The position numbers and the translations under genes were made by a program. 64,000 nt of DNA, from NCBI GenBank assembly GCA_947177035.1, contig CAMWSS010000003.1, positions 1-64,000 on the forward strand, in the 5' to 3' direction. Positions 51,701-61,222 of the stretch are shown here, one piece after another. The notes below the pieces were generated by a model that was not told the DNA's origin, searched no databases, and saw only the letters and a program-made list of their open reading frames with translations. How positions within the stretch are numbered: the stretch's first letter is position 1; each line of letters begins with the position of its first letter. This stretch comes from an uncultured Porphyromonadaceae bacterium (GTDB taxonomy: Bacteria > Bacteroidota > Bacteroidia > Bacteroidales > Muribaculaceae).

Positions 51701-51757
51701 CGCAGCGGCCAGTGCCGCCGCAGCCCAGAGAATCGTCTTGCGGATACGTCGTCCCAT
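48713..51757 (-). CDS. SGNH hydrolase - sialate O-acetylesterase - kelch/cyclically-permuted mutarotase fusion
   Basis: 1014 aa; N-terminal VACIGNSITYGDRL...LGTNDTD; middle GEVWIASGQSNMEFQL and VIWYQGESNA; C-terminal kelch blades (AGGCNFPYDDP, FVAGGNADGKPW, LYLWGGFAP). Confidence 0.85.
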   Translation of the reverse strand: MGRRIRKTILWAAAALAAAPAVCAATTDRVKVACIGNSITYGDRLPDRDTQSYPARLQQMLGSDFEVGNFGRNGATLLRNGHNPWHKTAEAARAFEFAPDIAVIHLGTNDTDPRDWPHWSDSFSTDYCWLIDTLRTINPNVRIIVANMAPIGTAHRRFKSGTRQWRDLIRERIAGVARHTGVELIDFAEPLDGRPELLPDNLHPVPEGTVLMADYVRGAITGRWGGLALPPVYGDSMVLPRDRFLKLGGRADSGAEVTVTLAGATSSARADNLGRWQVTLPPLKAGGPYEMTVTDGHTTLRFADVMAGEVWIASGQSNMEFQLDWSDDAPADPAGNPLLRVFRMSDRVRPAAGQWPDSVLAAVDTLDYYLPAKWAAPDGRFSAVAWHFGAMLADSLQVPVGIISNPVGGAGTESFIDIETLRHGLPEILLDWLGNHYVQPWVQERAAENIGGRQSGHRHPYEPSYLFHAGIRPLGAYPVSGVIWYQGESNAHNAEVHETLFPLLVSSWRKEFGRPDLPFLTTQLSSLGRPSWPAFRDSQRRLAENIPGVGMAVTHDVGDPHDVHPKRKAPVGRRLARLALHDVYGMDHVAARGPNPVKAEALPGEIRLIMADAGGMTTSDGSSPLTFEIAETEGFYLPASATIKSDTILLTNPDMKNPRFARYGWQPFTKANLVNSDSLPASTFRVEANVTERGLEHGVSAAFGGSVGDVPVIAGGCNFPYDDPLAPGIEKVYYKGIYRATDGKRIGELPQPTAYGASAATPLGLAMIGGEGLRSAWLLTLDADSMAVLEPLPDLPVAVDNAYAAAVGTKIFVAGGNADGKPWRGLLSLDLADIPAGWTRLADMPGNPRVQPVMAAAPDGRLYLWGGFAPRHEGYDSPTLQCDGIRYDPASDSWSMLPAPTVGRTKISLGGGVAECIGGKIVCTGGVNREVFLNALRSQPDDYLSHPKEWYRFNGRVCVFDPQTDRWVIGNREPDYARAGAATAVIDGGRTMLLMGGELKPRIRTPRFTPVKPK

Positions 51758-51763
51758 ACAGCG

Positions 51764-52951
51764 TCAGTGTTTGTCGGCCTGAAGAATGTCGTCAATGATT
51801 TCGCAGCTGCGAATCATCATGCGCGGAATGTGGAACGGGCCTTTGAAGATGTTGCCTTTGGCGCTCTGGGCCACAGATCCGTCGCGGTGCAGATAGCCGA
51901 ACCATTCACCCGAACGGTGGTCGGGGAAGTGGGCATAGGCCCAGTCGCAGGCCATCTGGTGGCGTCGCAGCCACTTTTCGTCGCCGGTGGCGCGGTAGGC
52001 GGCCAGGGTCGCGATCACGGCCTCGGTCTGTGGCCACCAGAACTTCATGTCCTGCGAGTAGTCCTGATTCGGGAAGCCTTTGCAGTCGCGGAAGTTGATG
52101 ATGCCGCCATATTGCTCGTCCCAGCCCCATTTCCAGCTCCATTCGAGAATGGTGAGCGCCATGTCGGCGAGCGAGTCGTCATGCCGGTGGCGGGCTTCGT
52201 CGAGCAGGAACCATGCGGTTTCGATGCAGTGGCCGGGATTGATGGTGCGGCCGGCAAGGGTGTCGATCAGCGATCCGTCGGGAGCCACGGTCTCGAGCAG
52301 CGCTTCATATTCGGGGTGCATGAACAGGCGGAGAGTCTCCACGTTGCGGGTGATGACGGCGTCGAGCAACGGATCCTGGATCACACGCCGCAGGGTGGCG
52401 GCCGTGTTGATCATTATCATCGTGATCGAATGGCCGATGCCGGGCTGCGCGGGCAGATATTTCGGTTCGAGCACCCCGGGAGTCTCCAGCCAGCGGTTCA
52501 CCTCCTTGAACAGGGCCAGAGCCTCGTCGGCATAGCTTTGCCGGCCTGTGGCCCTGGCATATTCGGCCTTGGCGATGATGGCGAAGCATTCCGAGAAGAC
52601 GTATCGGCGGCGACGCAGCGGAGTGCCGTCGGCGGCCACTTCAAAATACATCCGTCCGTCGGCTGGGTCATAGCAGTGGCTGTCGCTGAATTCAATGCAG
52701 CTGCGGGCAAATTCCAGATATTCGGGGCGCGGATCGATGCGGTTGTAGGCAGCGGCAAAGGTCCATGCGCAACGGCCCTGGAACCACACCGACTTGGTGG
52801 GGTCCATCAGCACTCCGTCGCGGTCCAGGCAGGTATACACACCGCCGTTGACACGGTCAAAACCGTGGCGCAGCCAGAACGGGAGGATATTGGCCGTCAG
52901 GTCGTCGCGATAGCGGTCGGCCCATCCTTTGAGATAATTCGTCCAGTCCAT
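51764..52951 (-). CDS. N-acylglucosamine 2-epimerase (AGE) family protein
   Basis: MDWTNYLKGWADRYRDDLTANILPFWLRHGFDRVNGGVYTCLDRDG; the ORF-track extension to 53338 overlaps nanA and is not needed. Confidence 0.93.
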   Translation of the reverse strand: MDWTNYLKGWADRYRDDLTANILPFWLRHGFDRVNGGVYTCLDRDGVLMDPTKSVWFQGRCAWTFAAAYNRIDPRPEYLEFARSCIEFSDSHCYDPADGRMYFEVAADGTPLRRRRYVFSECFAIIAKAEYARATGRQSYADEALALFKEVNRWLETPGVLEPKYLPAQPGIGHSITMIMINTAATLRRVIQDPLLDAVITRNVETLRLFMHPEYEALLETVAPDGSLIDTLAGRTINPGHCIETAWFLLDEARHRHDDSLADMALTILEWSWKWGWDEQYGGIINFRDCKGFPNQDYSQDMKFWWPQTEAVIATLAAYRATGDEKWLRRHQMACDWAYAHFPDHRSGEWFGYLHRDGSVAQSAKGNIFKGPFHIPRMMIRSCEIIDDILQADKH

Positions 52952-52953
52952 CG

Positions 52954-53877
52954 TCAGAGTCTGTTGCAGCGGTCGAAAAATCCGATTGCCTCGAGTTCGG
53001 CCTTCATGGCGGCCTCTTCGGCGTCGGTCACATTCTGGAAGGGGGTGCGGTTTGGTCCGAGGTCGAGTCCGATCAGCTTCATTATGCGCTTTCCGCCGAC
53101 GATGTTGCCCCTGTAGCGGCAGATCACGTTGATCACCTCCTGCGAGAAGTTCTGGTGATCGCGCGCCGCTTCGAGGTCGCCGCGGTTCCAGGCGTCGATA
53201 ATTGCGGTCAGCTCGCGGCCGTTGTAGTTTGTGGTTCCGCCGATTCCTCCGCGCGCGCCGCCCATGGCCAGACAGGGCAGTATGGTTTCGTCCTGGCCGT
53301 GGAGCATGTCGAACTTGCCGCCGGCATAGAGGCGGCACTGGTTGTATTCATAAAGGCTTTCAAACGTGTATTTGATTCCGGCGAAGTTGGGCACCCGGCC
53401 GTCTACAGCCTCAAGCAGTTTCACCATCGGGAGATAAGCGCCGTTGAAAGCGGGAATGTGGTAGAAATAGAAAGGCAGTCCGGGAGCGGCCGAAGCGATC
53501 TCTTCGATATATTTGACCAGCTCTTCCACGCGGCCGATTTTCGGAAACGGCGGAGCCATGGCGCCGATGCCCCATGCGCCGATGGCAGCGGCATGTGCGG
53601 CGAGTTCGCGGGCGCTCCTGACGCAGCAGGCGCCGACGTGGACAATCACCTTGAAGCCTTCGGGAGCGGCTTTGACCCAGGCTTCGGCCAGGCGCTTGCG
53701 TTCGTCGTCGGTGAGCATGTAGCCTTCGCCCGACGATCCGTTGATGAAGACGCCTTTCAGGCCATTCTTCTGAAGCATCGCGGCATAAGCAGGTATCGGT
53801 TCAAGATTTACTTCGCCATCAGGCAGAAACGGGGTGAACGGGGCGTCTATGAGTCCCTGGATTTTCTCAAAAGTCAT
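52954..53877 (-). CDS. nanA: N-acetylneuraminate lyase / DHDPS family
   Basis: GLIDAPFTPFLPDGEVNLEPI; GVFINGSSGEGYMLTDDERKRL; FYFYHIPAF; FAGIKYT. Confidence 0.93.
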   Translation of the reverse strand: MTFEKIQGLIDAPFTPFLPDGEVNLEPIPAYAAMLQKNGLKGVFINGSSGEGYMLTDDERKRLAEAWVKAAPEGFKVIVHVGACCVRSARELAAHAAAIGAWGIGAMAPPFPKIGRVEELVKYIEEIASAAPGLPFYFYHIPAFNGAYLPMVKLLEAVDGRVPNFAGIKYTFESLYEYNQCRLYAGGKFDMLHGQDETILPCLAMGGARGGIGGTTNYNGRELTAIIDAWNRGDLEAARDHQNFSQEVINVICRYRGNIVGGKRIMKLIGLDLGPNRTPFQNVTDAEEAAMKAELEAIGFFDRCNRL

Positions 53878-54030
53878 AGTGATTTTTCTGTTTTATGTTT
53901 TGATACCGCAAATGTAGTGAAAAAAACTCGTTTGTTTCATGTCCGGCCGCGATAAATTTGCAAAGGCCGGAGACCGCGCAGCGCGCAATCCCGGCCTTAG
54001 AGCCTAAATATTGTTACCGGCAGGACGGTG

Positions 54031-54873
54031 TCAGTCGGCCAACTGCCGGCCAGAGCATACGCCACGCGATCCCGGAGCCAGACCGCCGCACACGATCGTG
54101 AACTCGCGCTCGACGCCGGTGGTGTTTGGCTCCACGGTTATGGTGATCTCCTTCGGATCGCCATGCTTGTTGCGCTCAATGGTGAGCCAGTCGAGCGTAT
54201 AGCTGAACACCGCGTCAGGGTCCGTCCAGTAATCAACGAAATCCTGCGTGCCGTCCTCGGCCTTGAAGCTATGCTTGACTCCGCCGGCATACAGTTCAGT
54301 AAACACCCAATAGAGATGGCTCGCCATGACATTGGCCGTGGCGCCTTTTGCCGGAAACACCACTGTGCCGGGATTAGTGTGCCAAGCGCCGCCAAGCGGC
54401 ATATCCGACTCATTCTCGCAGACGAGAGTGTCGGTCACTTCGCCACGCTGGAATTCCAGATAAGCATATCGGTATTTGGGAAACTCGTCATCACAGAAAG
54501 GCTCAATGTCGCGCAACACCAGCTTACGGTCGGCATAGTGCAGATGCAACCACTCTACATTTTCGTCAAACGGAGAAGTGCCGCTCAGATCAGTGATATA
54601 AGTGGTCAGCGGATATAATTCAGGATATTTTTTGTTCATTTCTCCACCGAACGACACCGACGAAACAGTCCAGTCGTCCGAATCAAAGAATATGGTATCA
54701 CTTTCGGCATAGGCCAACAGGCAGACTTTGTCGACAGAAAATCCAATTCCGGATACCCCGATGGGCAATTGTTCACCTGAACCCTGAGGTTCGTCATTCT
54801 CAGAGGAAGTACAGCCGCATAAGCCAACAACAGAAGCGAATGCCATTCCGGCAATCAGTTTACGTGCTACCAT
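54031..54873 (-). CDS. Lipoprotein with BACON-like C-terminal region
   Basis: MAFASVVGLCGCTSSEND lipobox; VVFPAKGATANVMAS... EITITVEPNTTGVEREFTIVCGG. Confidence 0.6.
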   Translation of the reverse strand: MVARKLIAGMAFASVVGLCGCTSSENDEPQGSGEQLPIGVSGIGFSVDKVCLLAYAESDTIFFDSDDWTVSSVSFGGEMNKKYPELYPLTTYITDLSGTSPFDENVEWLHLHYADRKLVLRDIEPFCDDEFPKYRYAYLEFQRGEVTDTLVCENESDMPLGGAWHTNPGTVVFPAKGATANVMASHLYWVFTELYAGGVKHSFKAEDGTQDFVDYWTDPDAVFSYTLDWLTIERNKHGDPKEITITVEPNTTGVEREFTIVCGGLAPGSRGVCSGRQLAD

Positions 54874-54881
54874 AATCGAAA

Positions 54882-54920
54882 CGTTTTTTGTGTTAATAAT
54901 CGTTTTTTTGTGTTAATAAT
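54882..54920. repeat. Tandem 19/20-bp repeat in 5' leader of the 54031-54873 lipoprotein gene
   Basis: CGTTTTTTGTGTTAATAAT followed by CGTTTTTTTGTGTTAATAAT (T-run differs by one). Confidence 0.8.
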
Positions 54921-55234
54921 CGTTGTTGATCGCAAAGTAACAGTTAATCTGCGAAAAATGCAATACTCGTGGAGTTAATTTTTGTTAACCGCACTATCAT
55001 CTCTTCTATGGAAAACCTCATGACCGGCACGCCGACGGGGCGCGGCTTCTCAGTCGCGCCCCGTCGGGTAGTAAACCAATCATTATCACAATTCTTTACA
55101 ATGGAAAAAGCATTTCGTTGTTGTTTGTCAGTAAAACGCACACGCGCGGCATATGGTTCGGTCATATTCCGATTTTTTTTGCCGGCAGCATATAATTATT
55201 GCGTAAATGCTTGACTTCCGGCCGAAAAATGTTG

Positions 55235-55242
55235 TAACTTTG
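55235..55242 (+). promoter_or_regulatory. Bacteroidetes -7 promoter element (TAACTTTG)
   Basis: TAnnTTTG only 5 nt before the upstream ATG of the ftsX-like gene. Confidence 0.55.
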
Positions 55243-55274
55243 CATTCATGAAATCAAGCAAAGGCTTTTCGTCG

Positions 55275-56117
55275 ATGAGCATCCACGCCACGGCCACGGT
55301 GAGCGTGGCTTTGGTGTTGCTGCTGCTCGGCATGGTGGCGGTGCTCGGCATCGGTGCCCGCTCGGTCACGCGCGACATAAAGGAACATTTAGGATTTGAC
55401 ATAACTCTGGAGGAAGAAGCGAGCCTTGACGACGTCAACGCCTTCAAGCGCCTGCTTTCAGAAGCGCCCTATGTGGCGTCGTGGCTCTATCACTCGCCGC
55501 AGGAGGCCATGGACCAATGGCAGGAAGAGATGGGCGAGAATCTGGTGGAGCTGCTCGGAGTGAACCCGTTTCTGCCGGAGTTTGAAGTGAACGTGAAGGA
55601 GGCCTGGGCCAACGCCGACAGCCTCGACTCCGTGGTGCTCCCGATCATGGCGATGGAGCGGGTGGCCGAAGTCAGCGTGCACACCGAAGTGGTCGACAAA
55701 GTCAACCGCAACATCTCCACCCTGATGCTGATCCTGGTAGCCGCGGCCTGCGCCCTGGCCCCGATCTCGTTCGTGCTCATCAACAACACGGTCAGACTGA
55801 CCATCTATTCGCGCCGCTTCACCATCCACACCATGAAACTGGTCGGCGCATCGCGCGGATTCATACGTCGCCCGTTTCTGACGTCGAACGCCGCCTGCGG
55901 AGCAGTGGCCGGCGTGGTGGCCTCGGCGCTGCTGACGGCCATGACGGCCTATGCGCTGCGTTATGTCGATCCGGCGCTTGCCACCTATGTCAGCCCCCGC
56001 TCGGTGGCGGCGGTGTGTGTGGCCATGACCGCGCTCGGAGTGGCCATCTGCCTGCTGGCCGCCTGGTGGGCGACCCAGCGCTATCTGGTCAGGAGCTATG
56101 ACGAACTTTTCCATTAA
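55275..56117 (+). CDS. ftsX: FtsX-like permease / cell division protein
   Basis: VSVALVLLLLGMVAVLGIGARSVTRDIKEHLGFDITLEEEAS; FTIHTMKLVGASRGFIRRPFL; start at 55275 preferred over 55248 because of the promoter position. Confidence 0.85.
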   Translation: MSIHATATVSVALVLLLLGMVAVLGIGARSVTRDIKEHLGFDITLEEEASLDDVNAFKRLLSEAPYVASWLYHSPQEAMDQWQEEMGENLVELLGVNPFLPEFEVNVKEAWANADSLDSVVLPIMAMERVAEVSVHTEVVDKVNRNISTLMLILVAAACALAPISFVLINNTVRLTIYSRRFTIHTMKLVGASRGFIRRPFLTSNAACGAVAGVVASALLTAMTAYALRYVDPALATYVSPRSVAAVCVAMTALGVAICLLAAWWATQRYLVRSYDELFH

Positions 56118-56138
56118 AAAACAAAACCGACAACACAT

Positions 56139-56390
56139 ATGACTGAAAAAGATTCAAGACTCGACACCGAAACCGACGTGCAGTATCCGCTGACACGCAC
56201 AAACTTCATCCTGATGGGCGCCGCAGCCGCGATGATAGTGGCCGGATTCCTGCTGATGCTCGGCGGAAGCACCACCCACGAGCAGTTCAACCCCGACATT
56301 TTCAGCACCCGGCGCATCGTGATCGGCCCGGCAGTCTCATTCCTCGGATTCATCTTCATGGCCATCGCCATCATATTCCGCAAAAAATAA
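56139..56390 (+). CDS. DUF3098-like membrane protein
   Basis: YPLTRTNFILMGAAAAMIVAGFLLMLGGSTTHEQFNPDIFSTRRIVIGPAVSFLGFIFMAIAI. Confidence 0.85.
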   Translation: MTEKDSRLDTETDVQYPLTRTNFILMGAAAAMIVAGFLLMLGGSTTHEQFNPDIFSTRRIVIGPAVSFLGFIFMAIAIIFRKK

Positions 56391-56425
56391 TCTTCCACCT
56401 CCAAACACCGTAAAACATACATCTC

Positions 56426-57262
56426 ATGGACTGGATCGACGCCCTGATTCTCGGAATCATACAAGGTCTTTCGGAATATCTTCCCATCAGCAGCAGCGGC
56501 CACCTCGAAATCTTCAAGCAGGTGCTCGGAGTGGATCTCGACCCTGACGCATCGCTCGAATTCTCGGTGATGCTCCACGTGGCCACCGTTCTCAGCACAA
56601 TCGTGGTGCTGTGGCGCGAATTCTGGCCGCTGTGCGTGTCGTTTTTCACCTTCAGACGCGACGACCGCTTCTTCTACGTCTGCAAAATCCTGCTATCGTG
56701 CATTCCGGTGGCCATTGTCGGGCTGTTTTTCAAAGACGCCATCTCGGCCCTGTTCGAAGGCAATCTCAAGGTGGTCGGAGCATGCCTGCTGGTGACCGCA
56801 GCCCTGCTCGCCTTCGCCTACTTCACCCGCACCGAACCCGCCCTGAAAAATCCCGCCGGCGCCAAGCCCGCACGCGACATCACCTGGCTCGACGCCTTCA
56901 TCATCGGATGCGGACAGGCTGTGGCCGTGTTGCCCGGACTCTCGCGCTCGGGCACCACAATAGCCACCGGCATTCTGCTCGGCGACAAGCGCGAGCAGGT
57001 GGCCAAATTCTCGTTCTTCATGGTCATAATCCCGATTCTTGGAGAAGGCCTGCTCGACATCAAGGAGATGATCAGCCCTGACGCTGCCGCGGTCGCCGCC
57101 GGCGCCTCAGTGGGAATGCTGCCACTGCTGACGGGCTTTCTCGCATCGTTTATCGTCGGCTGCATGGCCTGCAAATGGATGATCGACATCGTCAAGAAAG
57201 GAAAACTGGTGTGGTTTGCCGTCTATTGCGTAGCCGCAGGAGCGCTCTGCCTGCTCTATTGA
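56426..57262 (+). CDS. uppP: Undecaprenyl-diphosphate phosphatase
   Basis: ALILGIIQGLSEYLPISSSGHLEIF; LPGLSRSGTTIATGILLG. Confidence 0.96.
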   Translation: MDWIDALILGIIQGLSEYLPISSSGHLEIFKQVLGVDLDPDASLEFSVMLHVATVLSTIVVLWREFWPLCVSFFTFRRDDRFFYVCKILLSCIPVAIVGLFFKDAISALFEGNLKVVGACLLVTAALLAFAYFTRTEPALKNPAGAKPARDITWLDAFIIGCGQAVAVLPGLSRSGTTIATGILLGDKREQVAKFSFFMVIIPILGEGLLDIKEMISPDAAAVAAGASVGMLPLLTGFLASFIVGCMACKWMIDIVKKGKLVWFAVYCVAAGALCLLY

Positions 57263-57295
57263 CCACTCTGTTAACCAACGCCATCAGACTGAATC

Positions 57296-58048
57296 ATGGA
57301 TTTTCTTTCCGGACATACATTATTGATCGACAAGCCGCTGGGCTGGACATCGTTTGACGTGGTCAAGCGGGTGCGCGGCGTGCTGACGCGCCGCTATGGC
57401 ATGAAGCGGCTGAAAGTGGGCCATGCCGGAACCCTCGACCCGCTCGCCACCGGAGTGATGCTCGTGTGCACCGGAAAAGCCACGCGCATGATCGACACCC
57501 TCCAGGCCGGAGTGAAGGAATATGTCGCCACAATGGCGCTCGGAGCCACAACCCCGTCATTTGACCTCGAAACGGAAATCGACGCAACATATCCCACCGG
57601 CCACATCACCCGGGAACTGACCGAGGCAACGCTCACCCGGTTTCTGGGACGGATCGAACAGGTGCCCCCGGCATTCTCGGCCGTGAAGGTCGACGGAAAA
57701 CGGGCCTACAAAATGGCCCGGCAGGGCAAAACGCCCGAACTGAAGCCGAAAGTGCTTCACATCGACGAGCTTGAACTGCTGGAATTCGACCAGCAACAGA
57801 TAAAGGTGAGAGTGGTGTGCAGCAAAGGCACATACATCAGGGCACTGGCACGCGACATCGGAACCGCGCTCGGCTCCGGCGCACACCTGACGGCGCTCCG
57901 GCGCACACGCGTCGGAGAAGCCTGCATAGACCAGTGTCTCGACATCGAATCGGCCATCGAATGGCTCCGGACTGTCGAAATCGAATTCCCCGACGACGCC
58001 CGCCCCGACAACGGCAGCGCCTCAAACAACGAAACAACAACGAAATAA
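57296..58048 (+). CDS. truB: tRNA pseudouridine synthase B
   Basis: [45 protein letters not shown]. Confidence 0.97.
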   Translation: MDFLSGHTLLIDKPLGWTSFDVVKRVRGVLTRRYGMKRLKVGHAGTLDPLATGVMLVCTGKATRMIDTLQAGVKEYVATMALGATTPSFDLETEIDATYPTGHITRELTEATLTRFLGRIEQVPPAFSAVKVDGKRAYKMARQGKTPELKPKVLHIDELELLEFDQQQIKVRVVCSKGTYIRALARDIGTALGSGAHLTALRRTRVGEACIDQCLDIESAIEWLRTVEIEFPDDARPDNGSASNNETTTK

Positions 58049-58076
58049 CTCAACCATATATATAACACCTCCGCCT

Positions 58077-59129
58077 ATGAAACTTTCGCAATTCAACTTC
58101 AGACTTCCCGAAGAATTGATTGCCCAGTATCCGCGTCCCTCGCGCGACGAATGCCGGCTGATGGTCATGCACCGATCGACCGGAAAGATCGAACACAAAA
58201 CCTTCAAAGACATTCTCGGCTACTTCGGCGACGGCGACGTGATGGTGTTCAACGACACCAAAGTGTTTCCGGCAAAACTCTACGGCAATAAAGAGAAGAC
58301 CGGCGCGCGCATCGAAGTGTTTCTGCTCCGCGAGCTGAACCCCGAACACAAACTCTGGGACGTGCTCGTGGAACCCGCCCGCAAAATCAGAATCGGCAAC
58401 AAACTCTATTTCGGCGACGACGACTCGCTGGTGGCCGAGGTGATCGACAACACCACTTCACGCGGACGCACACTCCGCTTCCTCTATGACGGGCCCCACG
58501 ACGAATTCAAGCGCGTGCTCTTCAGCATGGGCCAGACTCCGCTGCCCGAACACATCCGCCGCGAACCCGACCAGAACGACGCCGAAGCATTCCAGACAAT
58601 CTATGCGGCAAAAGAAGGCGCCGTGGTGGCGCCAGGAGCCGGACTGCACTTCTCGCGCGAGCTGATGAAACGCCTCGAAATCAAAGGAGTGGAACGCGGA
58701 TTCATGACCGTACACAGCGGACTCGGCACCTTCCGCGAAATCGACGTGGAAGACCTCTCGAAACACCGCATCGACTCCGAAGAGATCATCGTCGACGAAA
58801 CACTCGTCAACATGGTCAACTCGGCCAAAGACGCCGGCAAGCAGGTATGCGCAGTCGGAACCTCGGTGCTCCGCGGCATGGTAGGCGCCGAAACCATGGG
58901 CGGACACCTCAAGACGTTTACCGGCTGGAACAACAAATTCGTGTCGCCGCCTTATGACTTCACCGTGGCCACCTCGCTGGTCAGCAACTTCCACATGCCC
59001 CTGTCGACCATGCTCATGATGGTGGCCGCATTCGGCGGATACGAAACCGTGATGAAAGCCTACGACGCGGCCGTGGAGGAAAAATACTCCTTCGGCACAT
59101 ACGGCGACTCGCTGCTGCTGCTTCCCTGA
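58077..59129 (+). CDS. queA: S-adenosylmethionine:tRNA ribosyltransferase-isomerase
   Basis: [58 protein letters not shown]. Confidence 0.96.
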   Translation: MKLSQFNFRLPEELIAQYPRPSRDECRLMVMHRSTGKIEHKTFKDILGYFGDGDVMVFNDTKVFPAKLYGNKEKTGARIEVFLLRELNPEHKLWDVLVEPARKIRIGNKLYFGDDDSLVAEVIDNTTSRGRTLRFLYDGPHDEFKRVLFSMGQTPLPEHIRREPDQNDAEAFQTIYAAKEGAVVAPGAGLHFSRELMKRLEIKGVERGFMTVHSGLGTFREIDVEDLSKHRIDSEEIIVDETLVNMVNSAKDAGKQVCAVGTSVLRGMVGAETMGGHLKTFTGWNNKFVSPPYDFTVATSLVSNFHMPLSTMLMMVAAFGGYETVMKAYDAAVEEKYSFGTYGDSLLLLP

Positions 59130-59168
59130 TTTTTCTCACTTTTCATACTATCACCCCACCCCACTGTT

Positions 59169-59729
59169 ATGACAAATCCCCAGACCTATCTTGGCCCCGC
59201 CGAAGAAAAAATGGAACTCGCCGTGGCATACCTCGACGAATCACTCAGCCACATCCGCGCCGGAAAGGCCAACACAAAACTGCTCGACGGAATCCGCGTC
59301 GACTACTATGGATCGGCCGCACCCATCTCCAACGTAGCCAACGTGTCGGTGCCCGACGCCCGCACCATCGTCATCACCCCATGGGAAAAGTCGATGTTCA
59401 AGGAAATTGAAAAGGCCATCATCAACTCCGAACTCGGAATCATGCCCGAAAACAACGGCGAAGTGATCCGCCTGAGCATTCCCCCGCTCACTGAAGAACG
59501 CCGCAAACTGCTCGTGAAGCAGAGCAAGGCTGAAGCCGAAACCGCCAAAGTGTCGGTGCGCAACGCACGCCGCGATGCCATCGACGGACTCAAAAAAGCG
59601 GTCAAGCAAGGCATGCCCGAAGACGTTGAAAAAGACGCCGAAGCATCTGCCCAGAAGCTCCACGACAAATACCTCAAGCAGATCGACGAACTCTTCGCCC
59701 AGAAGGAGAAAGAGATCCTCACCGTCTGA
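59169..59729 (+). CDS. frr: Ribosome recycling factor
   Basis: [56 protein letters not shown]. Confidence 0.97.
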   Translation: MTNPQTYLGPAEEKMELAVAYLDESLSHIRAGKANTKLLDGIRVDYYGSAAPISNVANVSVPDARTIVITPWEKSMFKEIEKAIINSELGIMPENNGEVIRLSIPPLTEERRKLLVKQSKAEAETAKVSVRNARRDAIDGLKKAVKQGMPEDVEKDAEASAQKLHDKYLKQIDELFAQKEKEILTV

Positions 59730-59993
59730 CAATAATCCGACGCAAACGCCCGGACTCAACCTCCGCGGCGTTTGCGCCGGAACTCAAAAACAGACACCTG
59801 CCATCAAATCATCTATCTGACAAACATACACCCACCAATCATCATCAAAAAAAACACCGTTTCATTATATACTATCTACAATTACACCATTGCAAAAATT
59901 CCAGCAACACCCATATTTAAAACGTTGACATATTTTCGCCCTTCTTTGATGATTATGACAACGTTAGTTATTACGCAACCCTCAATTGGAATT

Positions 59994-60590
59994 ATGAATA
60001 AATACATCGCAACAAAAGTCGCAATAATTGCCCTATTAGCAATTATTACCTCTCAGGCTGGAGGATGCAAGACCAACGAAAAGGCAACGACGAAAACGAC
60101 TGCTACCACTGAGCAGTTAGAAGATAGTGAACAGGTCGAAGGTATACGTTACGTGCCTTTCACAAGATATCCTGACAACAAACTGAATTTCTCCGCTAAA
60201 GGCGGCACGTTGGTATGCAAAGCCGACACGACGTTCGGAAGCAGGGCGTTTTATATCTGCGAAATACGGTTTGATGATGGCTACCGCTATTCCCTATATG
60301 GTGGAGGATACTATTATTATCATAAAGAAAATTTTGACTATGAATCCCAGGAATTTCCGTCTGAAATGCGCGGATATCCGGGGAATTGGGATCCTTGTCC
60401 GCTCACATTCAGATGGGTCACAGTGTTTCTTGACGGATATGACCTGTTGGTGACGGTTGAACCTAACGAAACCGGCAAAAAGCGACATTGCGAAATCGCC
60501 ATTGCTGATGAGAACTATGGCTGGATCGTTGAGTGCACACAGAGCAGAGGGCCTTACAAGACAAAAAAATCCAAAAAGAAGAAGCAATAG
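59994..60590 (+). CDS. BACON-like lipoprotein, tandem copy 1
   Basis: MNKYIATKVAIIALLAIITSQAGGCKTNEK (lipobox); LNFSAKGGTLVCKADTTF...LLVTVEPNETGKKRHCEIAIADENYGWIVECTQSRGP. Confidence 0.7.
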   Translation: MNKYIATKVAIIALLAIITSQAGGCKTNEKATTKTTATTEQLEDSEQVEGIRYVPFTRYPDNKLNFSAKGGTLVCKADTTFGSRAFYICEIRFDDGYRYSLYGGGYYYYHKENFDYESQEFPSEMRGYPGNWDPCPLTFRWVTVFLDGYDLLVTVEPNETGKKRHCEIAIADENYGWIVECTQSRGPYKTKKSKKKKQ

Positions 60591-60625
60591 CAAAGCTACT
60601 GCGAACACTTTTTAAAATTGGAATC

Positions 60626-61222
60626 ATGAATAAATACATCGTAACAAAAGTCGCAATAATTGCCCTATTAGCAATTATTACCTCTCAGGCTGGAGGATGC
60701 AAGACCAACGAAAAGGCAACGACGAAAACGACTGCTACCACTGAGCAGTTAGAAGATAGTGAACAGGTCGAAGGTAGAGGTTACGTAAATTTCACAAGAT
60801 ATCCGGAAAATAAACTGAATTTCCCCGCTAAAGGCGACACGTTGGTCTGCAAAGCCAACACAAGTAGGAGAAGTATGTCTTTTTATATCTGCACAATCAA
60901 ATTTGATGATGACTACCGCTATTTCCTCTCAGATGGAGGATACTATTATTATCGAAAAGGTGAATTTGACTTAGACTCCAGGGAATGTATATCTGAGTTG
61001 CGCGGATATCCGGGGAATTGGGATCCTTGTCCGCTCACATTCAGATGGGTCACAGTGTTTCTTGACGGATATGACCTGTTGGTGACGGTTAAACCTAACG
61101 AAACCGGCAAAAAGCGACATTGCGAAATCATCATTTCCGATGAGGACTATGGCTGGATCGTTGAGTGCACACAGAGCAGAGGGCCTTACAAGCCAAAAAA
61201 ATCCAAAAAGAAGAAGCAATAG
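60626..61222 (+). CDS. BACON-like lipoprotein, tandem copy 2
   Basis: Exact 632-bp offset from copy 1, same length; near-identical N- and C-terminal regions, diverged middle. Confidence 0.7.
   Translation: MNKYIVTKVAIIALLAIITSQAGGCKTNEKATTKTTATTEQLEDSEQVEGRGYVNFTRYPENKLNFPAKGDTLVCKANTSRRSMSFYICTIKFDDDYRYFLSDGGYYYYRKGEFDLDSRECISELRGYPGNWDPCPLTFRWVTVFLDGYDLLVTVKPNETGKKRHCEIIISDEDYGWIVECTQSRGPYKPKKSKKKKQ

Noticed and set aside
51767-53116. 449-aa plus-strand ORF antisense to the AGE/nanA genes
   Set aside because: Mirror ORF caused by high-GC codon bias; the opposite strand encodes clearly recognisable enzymes
51764-53338. 524-aa ORF extending AGE epimerase upstream
   Set aside because: The N-terminal extension (MPPLCRRQVRHAPRPGRNH...) overlaps nanA in another frame and is low-complexity Arg-rich; the real start is MDWTNYLKGW at 52951
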